From Kluyveromyces lactis (lineage: Eukaryota > Ascomycota > Saccharomycetes > Saccharomycetales > Saccharomycetaceae), in NCBI RefSeq assembly GCF_000002515.2, contig NC_006041.1, positions 2,170,001 through 2,234,000 on the forward strand: DNA of 64,000 nucleotides, written 5' to 3'. Shown in pieces: positions 40,188 to 50,721 of this stretch. The translations under genes were made by a program, and so were the position numbers. The notes under the pieces are model-generated. The model saw only the letters and a list, made by a program, of their open reading frames with translations, made no database searches and was not told the DNA's origin. How positions within the stretch are numbered: position 1 is the first letter of the stretch; each line of letters starts with the position of its first letter.

Positions 40188-40519
40188 TTTCACCATCTTC
40201 TTCTTCTACTTATATTTCTTCAGAGAGTCATTCGGAACAAAATAATTCCAAAGTAGTCAAACCAACGTCTAATTCCCCAGAAAGTTATTCGCAATCTGCA
40301 ACGTCAGATGAAGCGGCTTCCTCCACTGAGGTAACTACTACCACCGGTACCTTTGAGACCCGCACAGAAATGAATACTGCTGAAAAGCCCTCAACCATTT
40401 CCAAATCGACCGCTACATTCAATGGAACTACATCTTTTGAAGCGATCTATAGTGGTGCTGCTTTGAGGAATGGCCTTGACTTCAGTGCTGTTTTGTTGGT
40501 TGCATATGCCTTAGTTTAA
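39545..40519 (+). CDS. Cwp1-like GPI-anchored cell-wall protein with long Ser-rich stalk (copy 3)
   Basis: Protein of 324 residues. Seen: signal peptide (MKIAITSSVFAVSFFARLITAAS), strand domain with LLLDDGKTMGIGRNYLSA, LTLYGGNFHSV and YVLGSSNAAAGRPD, a stalk of about 130 residues almost wholly Ser/Thr, with a perfect poly-Ser run coded by TCA repeats near 40160-40185, and a C-terminal hydrophobic GPI tail (FSAVLLVAYALV). The stalk is expected to be heavily O-mannosylated and to push the domain outward. The first ATG follows a GTG in frame. Stalk length is likely to vary between strains because of the TCA repeat. Confidence 0.82.
40157..40187 (+). repeat. TCA trinucleotide repeat coding poly-serine
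   Basis: About ten TCA codons in a row inside the stalk of the third Cwp1-like gene. Slippage would change the stalk length in frame. Confidence 0.8.
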
Positions 40520-41533
40520 GTGGAGAGGATTCACTACTCAATTATCTTTTATCAAACCTCCACGTTATTGTGGACATAGGTTTCATTGTCATTTTGGTTC
40601 AATCCTCGACGAAAAAAACCGGCAAAAAACAACTGTTATGTTCTTTCGTCTTCTAGATAGCATCGTGACTACAAATAGGTGCTGTGAATGCGATCTATTT
40701 TTACGTTTTTTTTATACCTATCAACATGATCTTTCTGACACACTTTTTCACTGAATAAACAATTTTATGCTATTCTCAGCTTTCACCTTCTGCTTATCTT
40801 GCAAAAGTAAAAACATTGTTTTCTATATCTTATAATCATTTCCTATAGTTCTATAAGCTGGCCCTCCCTTGTATTAAGTATCAAATTGCAAAATACTCCT
40901 ATGTCTTTCTTCTATAAATCGATGTAAGGGGAGAGATGTAACTTTAATTTATGAGGATTTTTGGAAAACGCAGAAAATCCGTTAAAAAAACAACTTTAAA
41001 CACCTGAATGTCACAATTTGTTTTTTGGTACTATGAATACAATAGCCAACAAACTCGTAAGGCTGACCACAAGATTCGCATATTGTCAAAAAAACGAAGT
41101 CTTCAAAGAAAGGATTGACAAAAGCCCGCATTTAACCTTAGGTTAATGAGTTCTTATGAATCTTAATATTTGCCATTTCATGAAACTGTTTTCTATTTTT
41201 TCCCCACCTGAATTTATCTTGCAGCTTTTTCAATCCAATACTTCTATGCATATTCTATCACACATTTTGGAAGCTGTGAGAAGCATGTTAGGAAAAATGC
41301 TTGTGCATTCTTTATACTTCAGGTTGAACATAGAAAAACTACAAAATTATCATAGGAGCTGCAATAAGCTTTACACAGAATCACACGTCCCGATTACCTG
41401 GGTATTTATTTGTATTGCTATGGAACTCATAGAAAGTTTTTTCAGAAATTCTACATGTGGATTATTAAGATTAAGAGGGACCCTATTATAATCAATTGTC
41501 TGTGACATAGGCCTCGATTTTACTAAGGGGCAC

Positions 41534-41539
41534 CACGTG
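41534..41539 (+). promoter_or_regulatory. Pho4-type site CACGTG
   Basis: A CACGTG core in the context CACCACGTGTG, about 510 bases before the acid phosphatase ATG. Pho4 in S. cerevisiae binds CACGTG upstream of PHO5. Cbf1 recognises the same core, so the factor is inferred from the downstream gene. Confidence 0.55.
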
Positions 41540-41615
41540 TGATAGAAATAAGATATATTTGTGCAGGAAACCCATGCTGATGAGCTCTGAATTGTTTCAC
41601 CAACTGCAAACGGAA

Positions 41616-41640
41616 TTTTTTTTTTTTTTTTTTTTTTTTT
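41616..41640. repeat. Poly-T tract (25 bases)
   Basis: An unbroken run of 25 T in the acid phosphatase upstream region, where it would exclude nucleosomes. Its length may be uncertain in assembly. Confidence 0.85.
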
Positions 41641-42046
41641 GACAGCATTAAAGGTCATGAATTAAATAGATCTACCATCTGATCTTCCCTTTTTGTCGTG
41701 GTATTATAACCTTTTGAAAGATATGGTACTCAAACACAATCCGGTACACATAGGAAGGAAATGATCCAAGATAAATCGTTAGAACTAAACATTTTTACGA
41801 CGTGCTTTATTATGACATCAATTATAATAACAACGTGCTCGTAATCAATACCTTTTTTTGTTAGAACTTGACTGCCGTAGTGGAGTGTCTCTGAAGATTA
41901 TAAATACCCAGAACCAGGCATTGGTGGTAATCTTAAACAATTTCCAGTATGTAAGGCATTTGGCACCAATTCCGTAATAATAGATCAACCGGTGATCATA
42001 AAACATAGTTGTCGTCCGCTTAGATTCTAAGTTTTCAAGTGAAAGC

Positions 42047-43501
42047 ATGGTAGGATTTCTAGCGTTTTTGTCTGTCATTTTGTCAATTGTTCATGCGATA
42101 CCTGTTATAACTGCAGATGTAGTAGCAAAAAATCTTTTTACCAGGAAAGAAATGTCACAAGAAGCGATATTTCCCATGTTGAACGGTGAGGCGCCCTATT
42201 TTCCGTATCCTGAGACCAACGGAATTTCACTCGAAATTCCTGAGCAGTGCATTATTGAACAGGTACAGATGATAGCTCGGCATGCCGAACGTTTTCCAAA
42301 AGCTGCAAAGGGAGAAAAGCTAGAAATTATGTGGAACAAATTTAAAGAGATGAAGGGTGAATTCAAGGGTCCGTTGGCAATATTCAACGAGTATGAATAT
42401 CTCGTCGAGGACAATATCTATCTTGATCAGATGACTAATTCTTCAAATGTCGATGGCTCCAATCCATACATGGGCTCCAAAACCGCACAACAATTGGGGA
42501 ACTATATTGCTGTCCATTACGGTGAGCTAATTGGTGATTCATTGCCTATTTTCTCTTCCAGCGCTGGGAGGGTTTATGAAACGGCTAAAAATGTAATCAT
42601 TGGTCTGCAGGAAGAACTTGGCTTCAACGTTGACGTCCAATTACAAATAATATCGGAAGATCAGGCTTCTGGAGCAAATTCCTTAACTCCTCGTAATTCA
42701 TGTAAAAATTATAATTCCGAGTTTGCCAAACAAGTTTTAGGAAGTGTCAATGACTCGCAGTTAAAGAAGATCAGGGAAAGACTGATGAAGAAGAACTCTC
42801 AGTTGCCCTTGAAACTAAAAAACAAAGATATAAAACAACTAATTTCGTGGTGCGCATATGAAATAAATATTAAAGGCTACTCTCCCGTGTGCGATCTTTT
42901 TGGAGATGAGGATTTAGTCTCATACTCTTATTTCTCCGACATGGAAAACTTTTATAACAGTGGTCTTGGAAATCCTCTAGCAAAGTCATTGGGATCTGTA
43001 TTACTTAACGCTTCGTATCAACTTTTAAAGGAGAGTGAACACTTGGAGAATAAAGTCTGGTTGTCATTTACTCACGATACTGATATTCAACACTTTGTGT
43101 CAGCTATTGGATTATTTGATGATGGAGCAGAGCGTTTCCAAGGCGAACAAGTCTCGTTCCAAAATATCTTTAAAAGAGGTAGTTGGATCACTCCTATGGG
43201 TGCTAGACTCTTCACTGAGAAGTTGCGTTGCAGAAACAGCTCTTTTGTTCGGTATATACTTAATGATGCGGTCATTCCTATCCCAGGATGTAGTTCAGGG
43301 CCAGGACTATCATGTCCCTTCTCCGAACTCAGCAGCTATATTAAAAACCAAACTAGCAAAACAAACTATGTTTCTCACTGTGAAATTACTGAAGTCTCGA
43401 ATAAGACGGAGTTGACGTTTTTCTGGGATTATAATGATGTGGATTATTCACGTACTCCCATCAATTACAAAGTTAGTGCTATTTTGGATAAGACTGAATA
43501 G
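42047..43501 (+). CDS. Secreted acid phosphatase, PHO5-type
   Basis: Histidine acid phosphatase of 484 residues that frees phosphate outside the cell. Seen: signal peptide (MVGFLAFLSVILSIVHA), the catalytic segment MIARHAERFPK at 76-85, and the distal acid THDTDI with His343-Asp344. Several Asn-X-Ser/Thr sequons and paired cysteines fit a secreted glycoprotein. The active-site motif is usually RHGxRxP; here Gly is replaced by Ala80, which may lower activity or just be tolerated. The upstream CACGTG and TATA box fit phosphate-starvation control. Other HAP relatives (Pho3, Pho11, Dia3) cannot be told apart by sequence. Confidence 0.9.
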   Translation: MVGFLAFLSVILSIVHAIPVITADVVAKNLFTRKEMSQEAIFPMLNGEAPYFPYPETNGISLEIPEQCIIEQVQMIARHAERFPKAAKGEKLEIMWNKFKEMKGEFKGPLAIFNEYEYLVEDNIYLDQMTNSSNVDGSNPYMGSKTAQQLGNYIAVHYGELIGDSLPIFSSSAGRVYETAKNVIIGLQEELGFNVDVQLQIISEDQASGANSLTPRNSCKNYNSEFAKQVLGSVNDSQLKKIRERLMKKNSQLPLKLKNKDIKQLISWCAYEINIKGYSPVCDLFGDEDLVSYSYFSDMENFYNSGLGNPLAKSLGSVLLNASYQLLKESEHLENKVWLSFTHDTDIQHFVSAIGLFDDGAERFQGEQVSFQNIFKRGSWITPMGARLFTEKLRCRNSSFVRYILNDAVIPIPGCSSGPGLSCPFSELSSYIKNQTSKTNYVSHCEITEVSNKTELTFFWDYNDVDYSRTPINYKVSAILDKTE

Positions 43502-44863
43502 CGAACCACAAAATGATCGTCAATTGGCCTCTTCTGCCCTAGGAAGTACCGTTGGTATTGTTCCAGGTCAATTTACTCAGCTTAGTAGAAATTCTTGTGT
43601 TAGTATTGTTTTCAATAAAAAACTATCAAAAATCGTACGTGCCACATCTATAAGCAGCATTGATACGACCAGATATCATTTTTGTTTCCTTCTCCGTGCC
43701 TCTATCAAGCCTTAGGTTTCCCACTTTTCAGTTTCTGCAGGCTGGATTTTATGAGCAATAGTCGCATCTATGGAGGCAATGTTATGTATTCTCATAGTGC
43801 CACAATTCTAGTAATTTTGGCGACCTAAAAATATCTTTGTTGGACTTGATAATCATCAAATTTGGCAGTAGGGACTTTGCTTAGAGGGTTAGTAGTATTC
43901 ATGCAGATGGATACCATTTTGAGTTGTAGTTGTTAATGAAATAAATGGATGGTTCAATTGGTAATCGGTATGCGAACTTCGACTAGTTAAGTAAATTACT
44001 TACGGTGTTCTCCTTGGTTTCTTACATCTGACATATAAGCCAATGTAGAACAATAACTAATATGTCGAATCCAAATGGGAAAACTGGATGAAGAAACACT
44101 CTGGCTGTATACTTTTTGGATTGGTCTTCGATTCATCAAACGCTGTAGCCTCGATCATAGTTGCACTCAACTTCAACTTCTTATCTAGCATTGGTTCAAT
44201 AACTGGCGCCTTAGAAATGCTCCTACAACGCCAGAGAACAACAGCATATTTTGTCCTTTCTTTATTCGTTTACCAATAATTTTTCACTTTCGGTGTGTCT
44301 AAGTGCATTCATTTCATTAGCATGGATACTATCTAAAAAAGACCTGAAAAATAAAGCAGAATATGATATCGATTTGGTTTTTTTGGAATTAATGCATAAT
44401 TCTGGTGTGTATTTCCTGCAGAACATGAAAAGAGAATCTTTTTGATTTTCCGGCACTGTATCACGGCTGCTGTAACGGGTGCATTTTTAATATTGAGACT
44501 TAGAAAACATGTCTAAAAGTTATAAAGGTTCTCAAAATATGTGTAAAGCTGTAAGCATCATTCAATTCTTTTGGCGTAGATACCATCAAGGAGTTGTTGT
44601 TTCACATAAATATTATAATATTCATGGTAGTATTTTGGCACACTTCTGTGATCTCTCGTTATTGGTTTGGTTTACTTTTAAGAGGCAAGAGTAGCATATA
44701 CCGAACCAAGTAATTCCCTAGGACCCAGGATAATGCTTTGATGTATTCATCATAGTTTTAATTATTTCATTTGAGTAAGTTTATTTATAAATTGGTATAC
44801 GTATATATACTGCATTTAAATATCCCGCAGGCAGCAAATATTATGAACCCTCATATGTTTTGT
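43502..44863. other. Intergenic region carrying a solo LTR
   Basis: Besides the solo LTR, the part from 44244 to 44863 holds only short unrelated frames (44251-44445 and 44509-44694) with no family features. The UGA4-type gene ends just after it on the minus strand. Confidence 0.5.
43838..44243 (-). mobile_element. Solo LTR of a Ty1/copia-type element
   Basis: About 406 bases that begin TGTTGG and end AACAACA on the plus strand and match the LTR sequences at 55884-56661. The gag start region at the inner end shows the element read on the minus strand. I see no matching 5-base duplication at the flanks. An old fossil; no internal region remains next to it. Confidence 0.8.
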
Positions 44864-46570
44864 TTAGTCCTGGTGTTTGGATAAGATAGCGTCAAGAACG
44901 TCTTGACCGACCTTCTCCTCATATTCTTCGTCTGTCAAGTTTGATTTTGGACCACTATAGAACTTGTACTTGTAAACGAGATAGTAAATCGTAGGCAAGA
45001 CCCATACTGCGCCAATGAAAACTACACTGTAGTTCATCGTGTCTGGGGTGATGCCGTGCTGATCCGCTGGGAAGAAAACTAATAATATCATGAAAATTTC
45101 AAATACGATAGAAATCCAATTTACCACTGGAGAAAGATACTTCCCCATGAAAAAAGCACCCGGGGTGAATACATCTTTCCCATAAGTCATTCTCAACAAG
45201 TTTGGAACCATCCAGGAAAAGTAGTTCGCAGAAACAGCCAAGGAGAATAATGCTGAAGATGCTACTGGGCCAATCAAGCACAAACAACCAATGGCCAAAG
45301 CGGCACCAGCGCCGACCCAGGTTGCTCTCAATGGAGACGATAGCTTGATATTGACGACTTTGATCCAGGAAGAGAACGGTAATCCATCATCACGGGCAAA
45401 AGCCCAAATTTGTCTGGAGATAGCAGTTAAGATAGAAGCTGCCATCAAAAATTGGCAGAAGGCAATAAGGACCATGATAGCAATGGTCCATCTTTTGCCT
45501 AAGGCGTCAAATAGAATTTGAGCCAAAGGTTGGTGAAATTTAGTTTCTACAATAGCAGCGACGTCTTGTGAGGAGCAGGCAGCAATAACAATACATATAA
45601 AGAAGCCCAAAACCCAACATACACTGATGGATCCAATGATACCGAATGGAACTGAAGCTGTGGCATTTTTGGCTTCCTCGGACATATGAATACAGGAGTC
45701 AAAACCACCAATAACCCAAATAAGCGGTTGGAAGCCAGCTGACATGAATTGCCATCCATCATTCCAGTCCGACAAGTTTTGGAAGTTACCAAATATATAT
45801 TTAGCGTCATTGAATTCCATGTGGTTCGATCTGGCGACACCAACTGGAAGGGCAACGAAGAAAATGCAAATCAACAGTAAATTGGACACAATGGAGAATG
45901 TTTGCAACTTTGAGACTGCAACAGTGGCAACGGAAGTGACAACCGCAGTAGCTACAATACATGCCGCGTAGACACCATATGTGCTTGCGTTTGTGATGTT
46001 AAAATTACCGTCGCTGCCAACAACAACGATGGATAGTATTTCTCCTGCTAAACCATAATTGATGGAACAAAGACCAGCAATTAATGCTAGCGAATTAGAG
46101 TTACCAACAACAAAAGAAAGTAGATTTTTAACCTTTGGAGGAGCGTAATAATAGGTGTAATAATAAAGACCACCGGAAGTTGGAATGGCAGATGCTAACT
46201 CTGACATGGCAAGACCATTGGTTAAGACGAATGCACCTGCGATACCCCAACCCCAAACAAGAGATACAGAGCCACCAGGCAAGGCAAGACTTAATACAGA
46301 TGCAATGGATGGCAATAGACCCATAATAGAGAATGCAACACCGAACACTTGAATCTTCGAAAAATGCCTTTGCAACTCTTGCTTATACCCAATTTCAGCC
46401 AACAATTCTGTGTCATCATGTGCCGCCTTAGCATTAATGTAATTAACATCACCGACCCTTCTTGACGTTATGGTTCTTAATGATGTAACCACATCAACCT
46501 TATTTTTCACCTCTTGGGCTCCGATAATATAATTGTTCTTTTCAGACCCCGAAGAGACAGAAGCGGACAT
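44864..46570 (-). CDS. UGA4: GABA-specific permease, UGA4-type
   Basis: Amino-acid/choline transporter family protein of 568 residues (571 in S. cerevisiae Uga4), a vacuolar or plasma-membrane permease for gamma-aminobutyrate and putrescine. Seen: about 12 membrane segments, FGVAFSIMGLLPSIASVL and SELASAIPTSGGLYYYTYYYAPP in the first half, CIHMSEEAKNA in the middle, and a charged C terminus. Three CTTATC (GATAAG) sites occur in the 300 bases upstream, so nitrogen-catabolite control is likely. The choline permease Hnm1 is a relative, but the SGGLYYYTYYYAPPK region and overall length point to Uga4. Confidence 0.85.
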   Translation of the reverse strand: MSASVSSGSEKNNYIIGAQEVKNKVDVVTSLRTITSRRVGDVNYINAKAAHDDTELLAEIGYKQELQRHFSKIQVFGVAFSIMGLLPSIASVLSLALPGGSVSLVWGWGIAGAFVLTNGLAMSELASAIPTSGGLYYYTYYYAPPKVKNLLSFVVGNSNSLALIAGLCSINYGLAGEILSIVVVGSDGNFNITNASTYGVYAACIVATAVVTSVATVAVSKLQTFSIVSNLLLICIFFVALPVGVARSNHMEFNDAKYIFGNFQNLSDWNDGWQFMSAGFQPLIWVIGGFDSCIHMSEEAKNATASVPFGIIGSISVCWVLGFFICIVIAACSSQDVAAIVETKFHQPLAQILFDALGKRWTIAIMVLIAFCQFLMAASILTAISRQIWAFARDDGLPFSSWIKVVNIKLSSPLRATWVGAGAALAIGCLCLIGPVASSALFSLAVSANYFSWMVPNLLRMTYGKDVFTPGAFFMGKYLSPVVNWISIVFEIFMILLVFFPADQHGITPDTMNYSVVFIGAVWVLPTIYYLVYKYKFYSGPKSNLTDEEYEEKVGQDVLDAILSKHQD

Positions 46571-49050
46571 AACTAATCTTTAATATTCCGCGTGATAACT
46601 GTTGATTACTAGTTACCTGAACTTCTTGACTCCATAGAAAAGGCAACTCGGAAGTGAAACAGAGGCATTTTATTAGTAAAACCGTTGCAGGTATCAGGAT
46701 AAAGATTTATTCCAACTATCATTATTTATACTATGCATCTCTGAAGAGGATGAGTTATATTCGTTCTTATCTAAACATTTTGAGTCTCATCTTATCTTTA
46801 TCTAAGAAGTTCAAAGTTAGCCGTTCCAGGAGATGAAGAGCTGAATCTACTTATCAGATATTAAAGCACAAGTTAGTGTCTCAACTCAGGTTAAACGAAG
46901 TAGGAATAATTTAAACGTTCTGTAAAACTTAGTTATCTCATGCTATTTCCAAAAGTTCATATCATCCTCTCTCCGATAGTAGAACCTAAAGCTCATACTA
47001 CTAACAGTAAAAAAAGTGATAATTCTATGGGCTGCATTCACTGTCTAACTTACTTCGCGACAAATATAACAATAGCTTCTGCAGGGTGTTCTCCGATTAT
47101 CTTCAAGTATCTAGACAAGTTAATCTTAAGGGGGGTTTTACCAAATAAAATTTCTCTGTCTGTGTAAGATCCTTCCGTTTATTTCGACCTTACCATCGCT
47201 TAGCATTTATTATATATTGGAAATCTTATACTGCTTATCTGATAGTAAATGCTCGACTACTTTCGCAATGAAGATAACGTAGTATAACCAGTTACAGTAT
47301 TATCAGCATTCCCGCTCGCTCTTCGTAAAGAGGGGAACTGGTTTTCAATGGTTCCCATTATCCCTGGAGAAATTCAATAATGGTTTCTCTCGAATAAGGA
47401 CTGGCATAGTAAAACAGAAGCTATGATAATTGGTCATATTCTATACAGAAACACGTCTTATCTTTGAACAAAAATGACGTTCAAACAAAGCATTGGTTAG
47501 GTTGATTTTCACTGGCTACGGAACAGTGTGTGCGCTTAAAGGTATCCGACAGCTCATGTTCCAGCAACTATATGTTACAAAACGGTCACATGATCGATAT
47601 GGAGGTCATTTTCAAGAAAAGGAACTTTTTTTAAGATAACAATAGTTCTTATCAGTGAAAGGCAGTTTCTCTGATACGGACATGGCGCGGTGTGACCATA
47701 AATGGAAATTCCTTGCGCTACATTGACAGTTAATCTGTAAACTTTCCGCTTAGAAGTTCAAGTTGGGGGCTTTATTGAATGTTACATTAGTTACAACCTT
47801 ATCCTGTTCCTCAGAAGTTGCAACTTGACATCCATCGCTGGATCCGGATGAAGCATTCACGTGATCGGTAACTGATTCAAGGACCAAGTAGAAAGATGGT
47901 TGTGATTATACAGTATCCTTCAATTTAAGTTTACTACGAGGTAGTGGTACCGAATGCTCACCCGTGCACAATAATCACGTGCAGCGTTGAAGCATCCTTC
48001 TTTCTGCGAGTCCTTTATCGAATGTCAATCATCCTCGTTTATGTGATGGGATTTCGCAATTAGATGACTAAATATAACCACTGAAACCATCTCACGTTAA
48101 TGAAGGGAGGAAGGGAAACAGAATCTGCAAAAATCACATAGAAATGTGCCTTCTCTCAAAACCCGTATAATTGATGCCTCCTTCTGAAACCAGCTTTTCT
48201 GCAGGGAATTCTTCGGCCCTCATGCAATGAAAAAAAAAAAACTTTATTCTGAACGCACTTGCTTAGTCTATATTTTGTGCATATGCACATGTAGTGGCTG
48301 CCAGATGAACGAGAGAAGTAAGACAAGGGAGAAATTTATCCAATATATTAAATAGGCTACTTGAAAGAATAATAATTTAGTCGAGAGAATCCGTGATTCA
48401 ATGGGTCCGTCAGTTACTCACATCGTCATACCTTGAAAAATAATATGCAGTAATAGGCTGTGAAGTATTGGACGTTATGGCTAAGAAAAAAAACTTTCAT
48501 TTAAGATTACTCTGTAAGTCGGTGTTAGTTTTCTTTCAGCAAATTCCAGAGTCTGATATTTATATTGAATCTATACACTTCTTGAGTTTTCATTGATTAC
48601 AATTCTTGATATACAGGCGATGTTAGGTAGCTTATCATTGATAGGCACACAGTTCCACGTTCCTTATTAAGACAACTGACCATAACGTAACGCTTTACGA
48701 ATTTCTTTAATCAGTGGAAGGTTAAGTTGCGACAGCTTTCGCATCACACAATATTACAAGTGACTCGTCAGATTAGATCACGTGGAATTAAATCTCAGGT
48801 TCAAATAGGTATCGATTGAGAGCACAAAAGATAATTAGGCATCTTTAAAAACGCAAATAGGATGTTAAGAACGCAATTGTGGGGTATTAAAAAACTAGAG
48901 ATAGTTGCTCAACATGCGGTAACAAGGATTCAGCAAACAAAATATTAGTTCTCTATTAAGAGTTACTATATATTGTATTCGTCTTCTGTGTCAAATGATT
49001 ATATGAGGATGCATGCAGGATCTACGGCATTGAACGTAAAACCTCAGCTA
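46571..49050. other. Gene-free 2.5 kb between UGA4 and the disaccharide transporter
   Basis: Its left edge is the UGA4 promoter with GATA sites. The rest holds no frame of note; the longest ATG frame, 46940-47167, shows no features. CACGTG cores occur at 47858, 47976 and 48779. A gene may once have stood here, but I see no recognisable remnant. Confidence 0.55.
46766..46855 (-). promoter_or_regulatory. Cluster of GATAAG sites upstream of UGA4
   Basis: CTTATC occurs at 46766-46771, 46791-46796 and 46850-46855, reading GATAAG in the direction of UGA4 transcription. These are the binding sites of GATA factors such as Gln3 and Gat1 that mediate nitrogen-catabolite repression. Confidence 0.7.
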
Positions 49051-50721
49051 TCAGGATGAAGTGACTGTTCTTTCTACATGCTCAACAGACAATCGCTTAC
49101 CATCTTCTAGCATAATTTGGGATGTCATTTCTGGAAGTTGAATGATACGATCTCCAAATACCTCATCAACTTCTTCCAAAGATCTTCCTGAAGTTTCAAC
49201 GAAAGTGAAATAACAAACAACAATCTCAACAGATAAGAAGCAGCAATAAAAGATGTAGTATTTCCATTCAATAGCATCCATTGCAATTGGATTGACAAAC
49301 CCATTGAATATAACTGAAATACTAATGGCTAACTGGAAAATTGTAAGCCCTTTACCTCTCAAAGTGTAAGGTAATATTTCAGTTGTGTAAAGATTTGGGA
49401 AACCGTTGAACCCGAAGTTGTAAGAAAGATAATATAAGAAGATCATTGCCAAGACTCCATTTGCTAGAGTCTTATCCTCAAAATTACGCTTTTGGTTTTC
49501 TGCAGACAATGCTGTCCACACAACGTAACAAGAAGTCATTGAAACTAAGGATATCAAGAATAATTGTCTTCTTTTGAAGAATGGGGCGATGTAACCTATT
49601 AAAATTAGTGAACATAACCAGTTGTAAAGCATTAACCAACCATTCCATTTCAATTGATCATCAGGATCAGTTATACCAATGGAGTTGAAGACTTTTGATA
49701 AATAGTAAGACACTAATCCATTTCCGGAAAGTTGTGTGAAAATTGCAGTCCAGATCAAAATCCACAATCTATGACGATTACCGGAAGTTTTAATGAAATC
49801 AGAGAACTTGGTAGATTGGGAAGCTTTTTCTTGTTCAATAGCCAATTTAATTTCTGCCAGCTCAAAATCGATCAAACCTGCGTATTCCTCATTATTTCCT
49901 GCGTGATATTTATTCAAGATTGCTCTTGCTTCAGCATCTCTATTATGGAACACCAAATATCTTGGAGATTCTGGGCATTTGTATAGCGCGACGAGCTGAA
50001 CGAGTGGAAACAAAGCTTGAATGATAGATGGAATTCTCCAGTTCCAGTGGTGAGCTAGATTTCTGCAGCCATAGGTGACCCAAGCTGAAACAATAGCGCC
50101 AAGGTACCAACACGTATTATATATGGAAGTACAAAGCTCTCTGTGAGGCGGATATGATATTTCTGAGATCAAAGCTGGTGTGGCAATACTGATCAACAAT
50201 ACTCCAGAACCTAAGATAATACGTGAAGCAACAAACATACCGAAGACGTCTTTTCTGTCATAGTCCTCAGGTAAACCATTGATCCATGTACCAGACAATG
50301 CTTGGATGAGGACACCAATGCAAATCAAGACATTACCGACATACATCCCGACCTTTCGACCATACTTGTCAATGATGAATGGTGCAAGTTGGAATAGTAT
50401 AAGCATACCAAACACCATACCATTAGAGATAACACCCAACTCTGCACCATTGGGATTACCCATCGCATTGAGGTAATCCGGCATAGCATACAATCCGTTC
50501 AAGAGAGAACCATCGTAACCAAGGTTTGTAGAGGAGAGGGATAAGCCAACGATGAACCATGACAGTGTTCTTAGATAGGGCACCTTGTAGAATGGCTTAC
50601 CCAAGTCAGGCAAGACATCAGACATCACCATGTGATACCTTTCATCTGCACTGACTTTGTCTGCTGAACAAGAATCAGTGATTTTATTCTTTGCTTTGTC
50701 AGAAACTGAATCAGTCGACAT
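49051..50721 (-). CDS. Disaccharide permease, CEL2/LAC12-type sugar porter
   Basis: MFS sugar transporter of 556 residues with 12 membrane segments. Seen: GYDGSLLNGL in the first helix, DKYGRKVG after helix 2, PESPRYLVFHNR before the central loop, and ETSGRSLEEVDEVFG near the C terminus. LAC12-family porters carry lactose; the related CEL2 carries cellobiose in Kluyveromyces. Its divergent pairing with a beta-glucosidase points to the cellobiose transporter CEL2, which I infer from context, not from a substrate motif. The long N-terminal tail (about 50 residues) is typical of the family. Confidence 0.85.
   Translation of the reverse strand: MSTDSVSDKAKNKITDSCSADKVSADERYHMVMSDVLPDLGKPFYKVPYLRTLSWFIVGLSLSSTNLGYDGSLLNGLYAMPDYLNAMGNPNGAELGVISNGMVFGMLILFQLAPFIIDKYGRKVGMYVGNVLICIGVLIQALSGTWINGLPEDYDRKDVFGMFVASRIILGSGVLLISIATPALISEISYPPHRELCTSIYNTCWYLGAIVSAWVTYGCRNLAHHWNWRIPSIIQALFPLVQLVALYKCPESPRYLVFHNRDAEARAILNKYHAGNNEEYAGLIDFELAEIKLAIEQEKASQSTKFSDFIKTSGNRHRLWILIWTAIFTQLSGNGLVSYYLSKVFNSIGITDPDDQLKWNGWLMLYNWLCSLILIGYIAPFFKRRQLFLISLVSMTSCYVVWTALSAENQKRNFEDKTLANGVLAMIFLYYLSYNFGFNGFPNLYTTEILPYTLRGKGLTIFQLAISISVIFNGFVNPIAMDAIEWKYYIFYCCFLSVEIVVCYFTFVETSGRSLEEVDEVFGDRIIQLPEMTSQIMLEDGKRLSVEHVERTVTSS

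Larger units (their letters stand above)
40520..42046. other. Interval upstream of the acid phosphatase gene
   Basis: A 1.5 kb region. The right half carries a CACGTG at 41534-41539 and a TATAAATA at 41899-41906, both suited to a PHO promoter, and a 25-base T tract at 41616-41640. A 111-codon ATG frame at 41156-41491 has no recognisable features and I do not accept it. Confidence 0.6.

Noticed and set aside
41156-41491. ATG frame of 111 codons upstream of the acid phosphatase gene
   Set aside because: No family features, low-complexity neighbourhood and overlap with the likely PHO promoter. Probably chance.
44251-44694. Short frames between the solo LTR and UGA4
   Set aside because: No homology I can see; frames overlap on both strands and are AT-driven.
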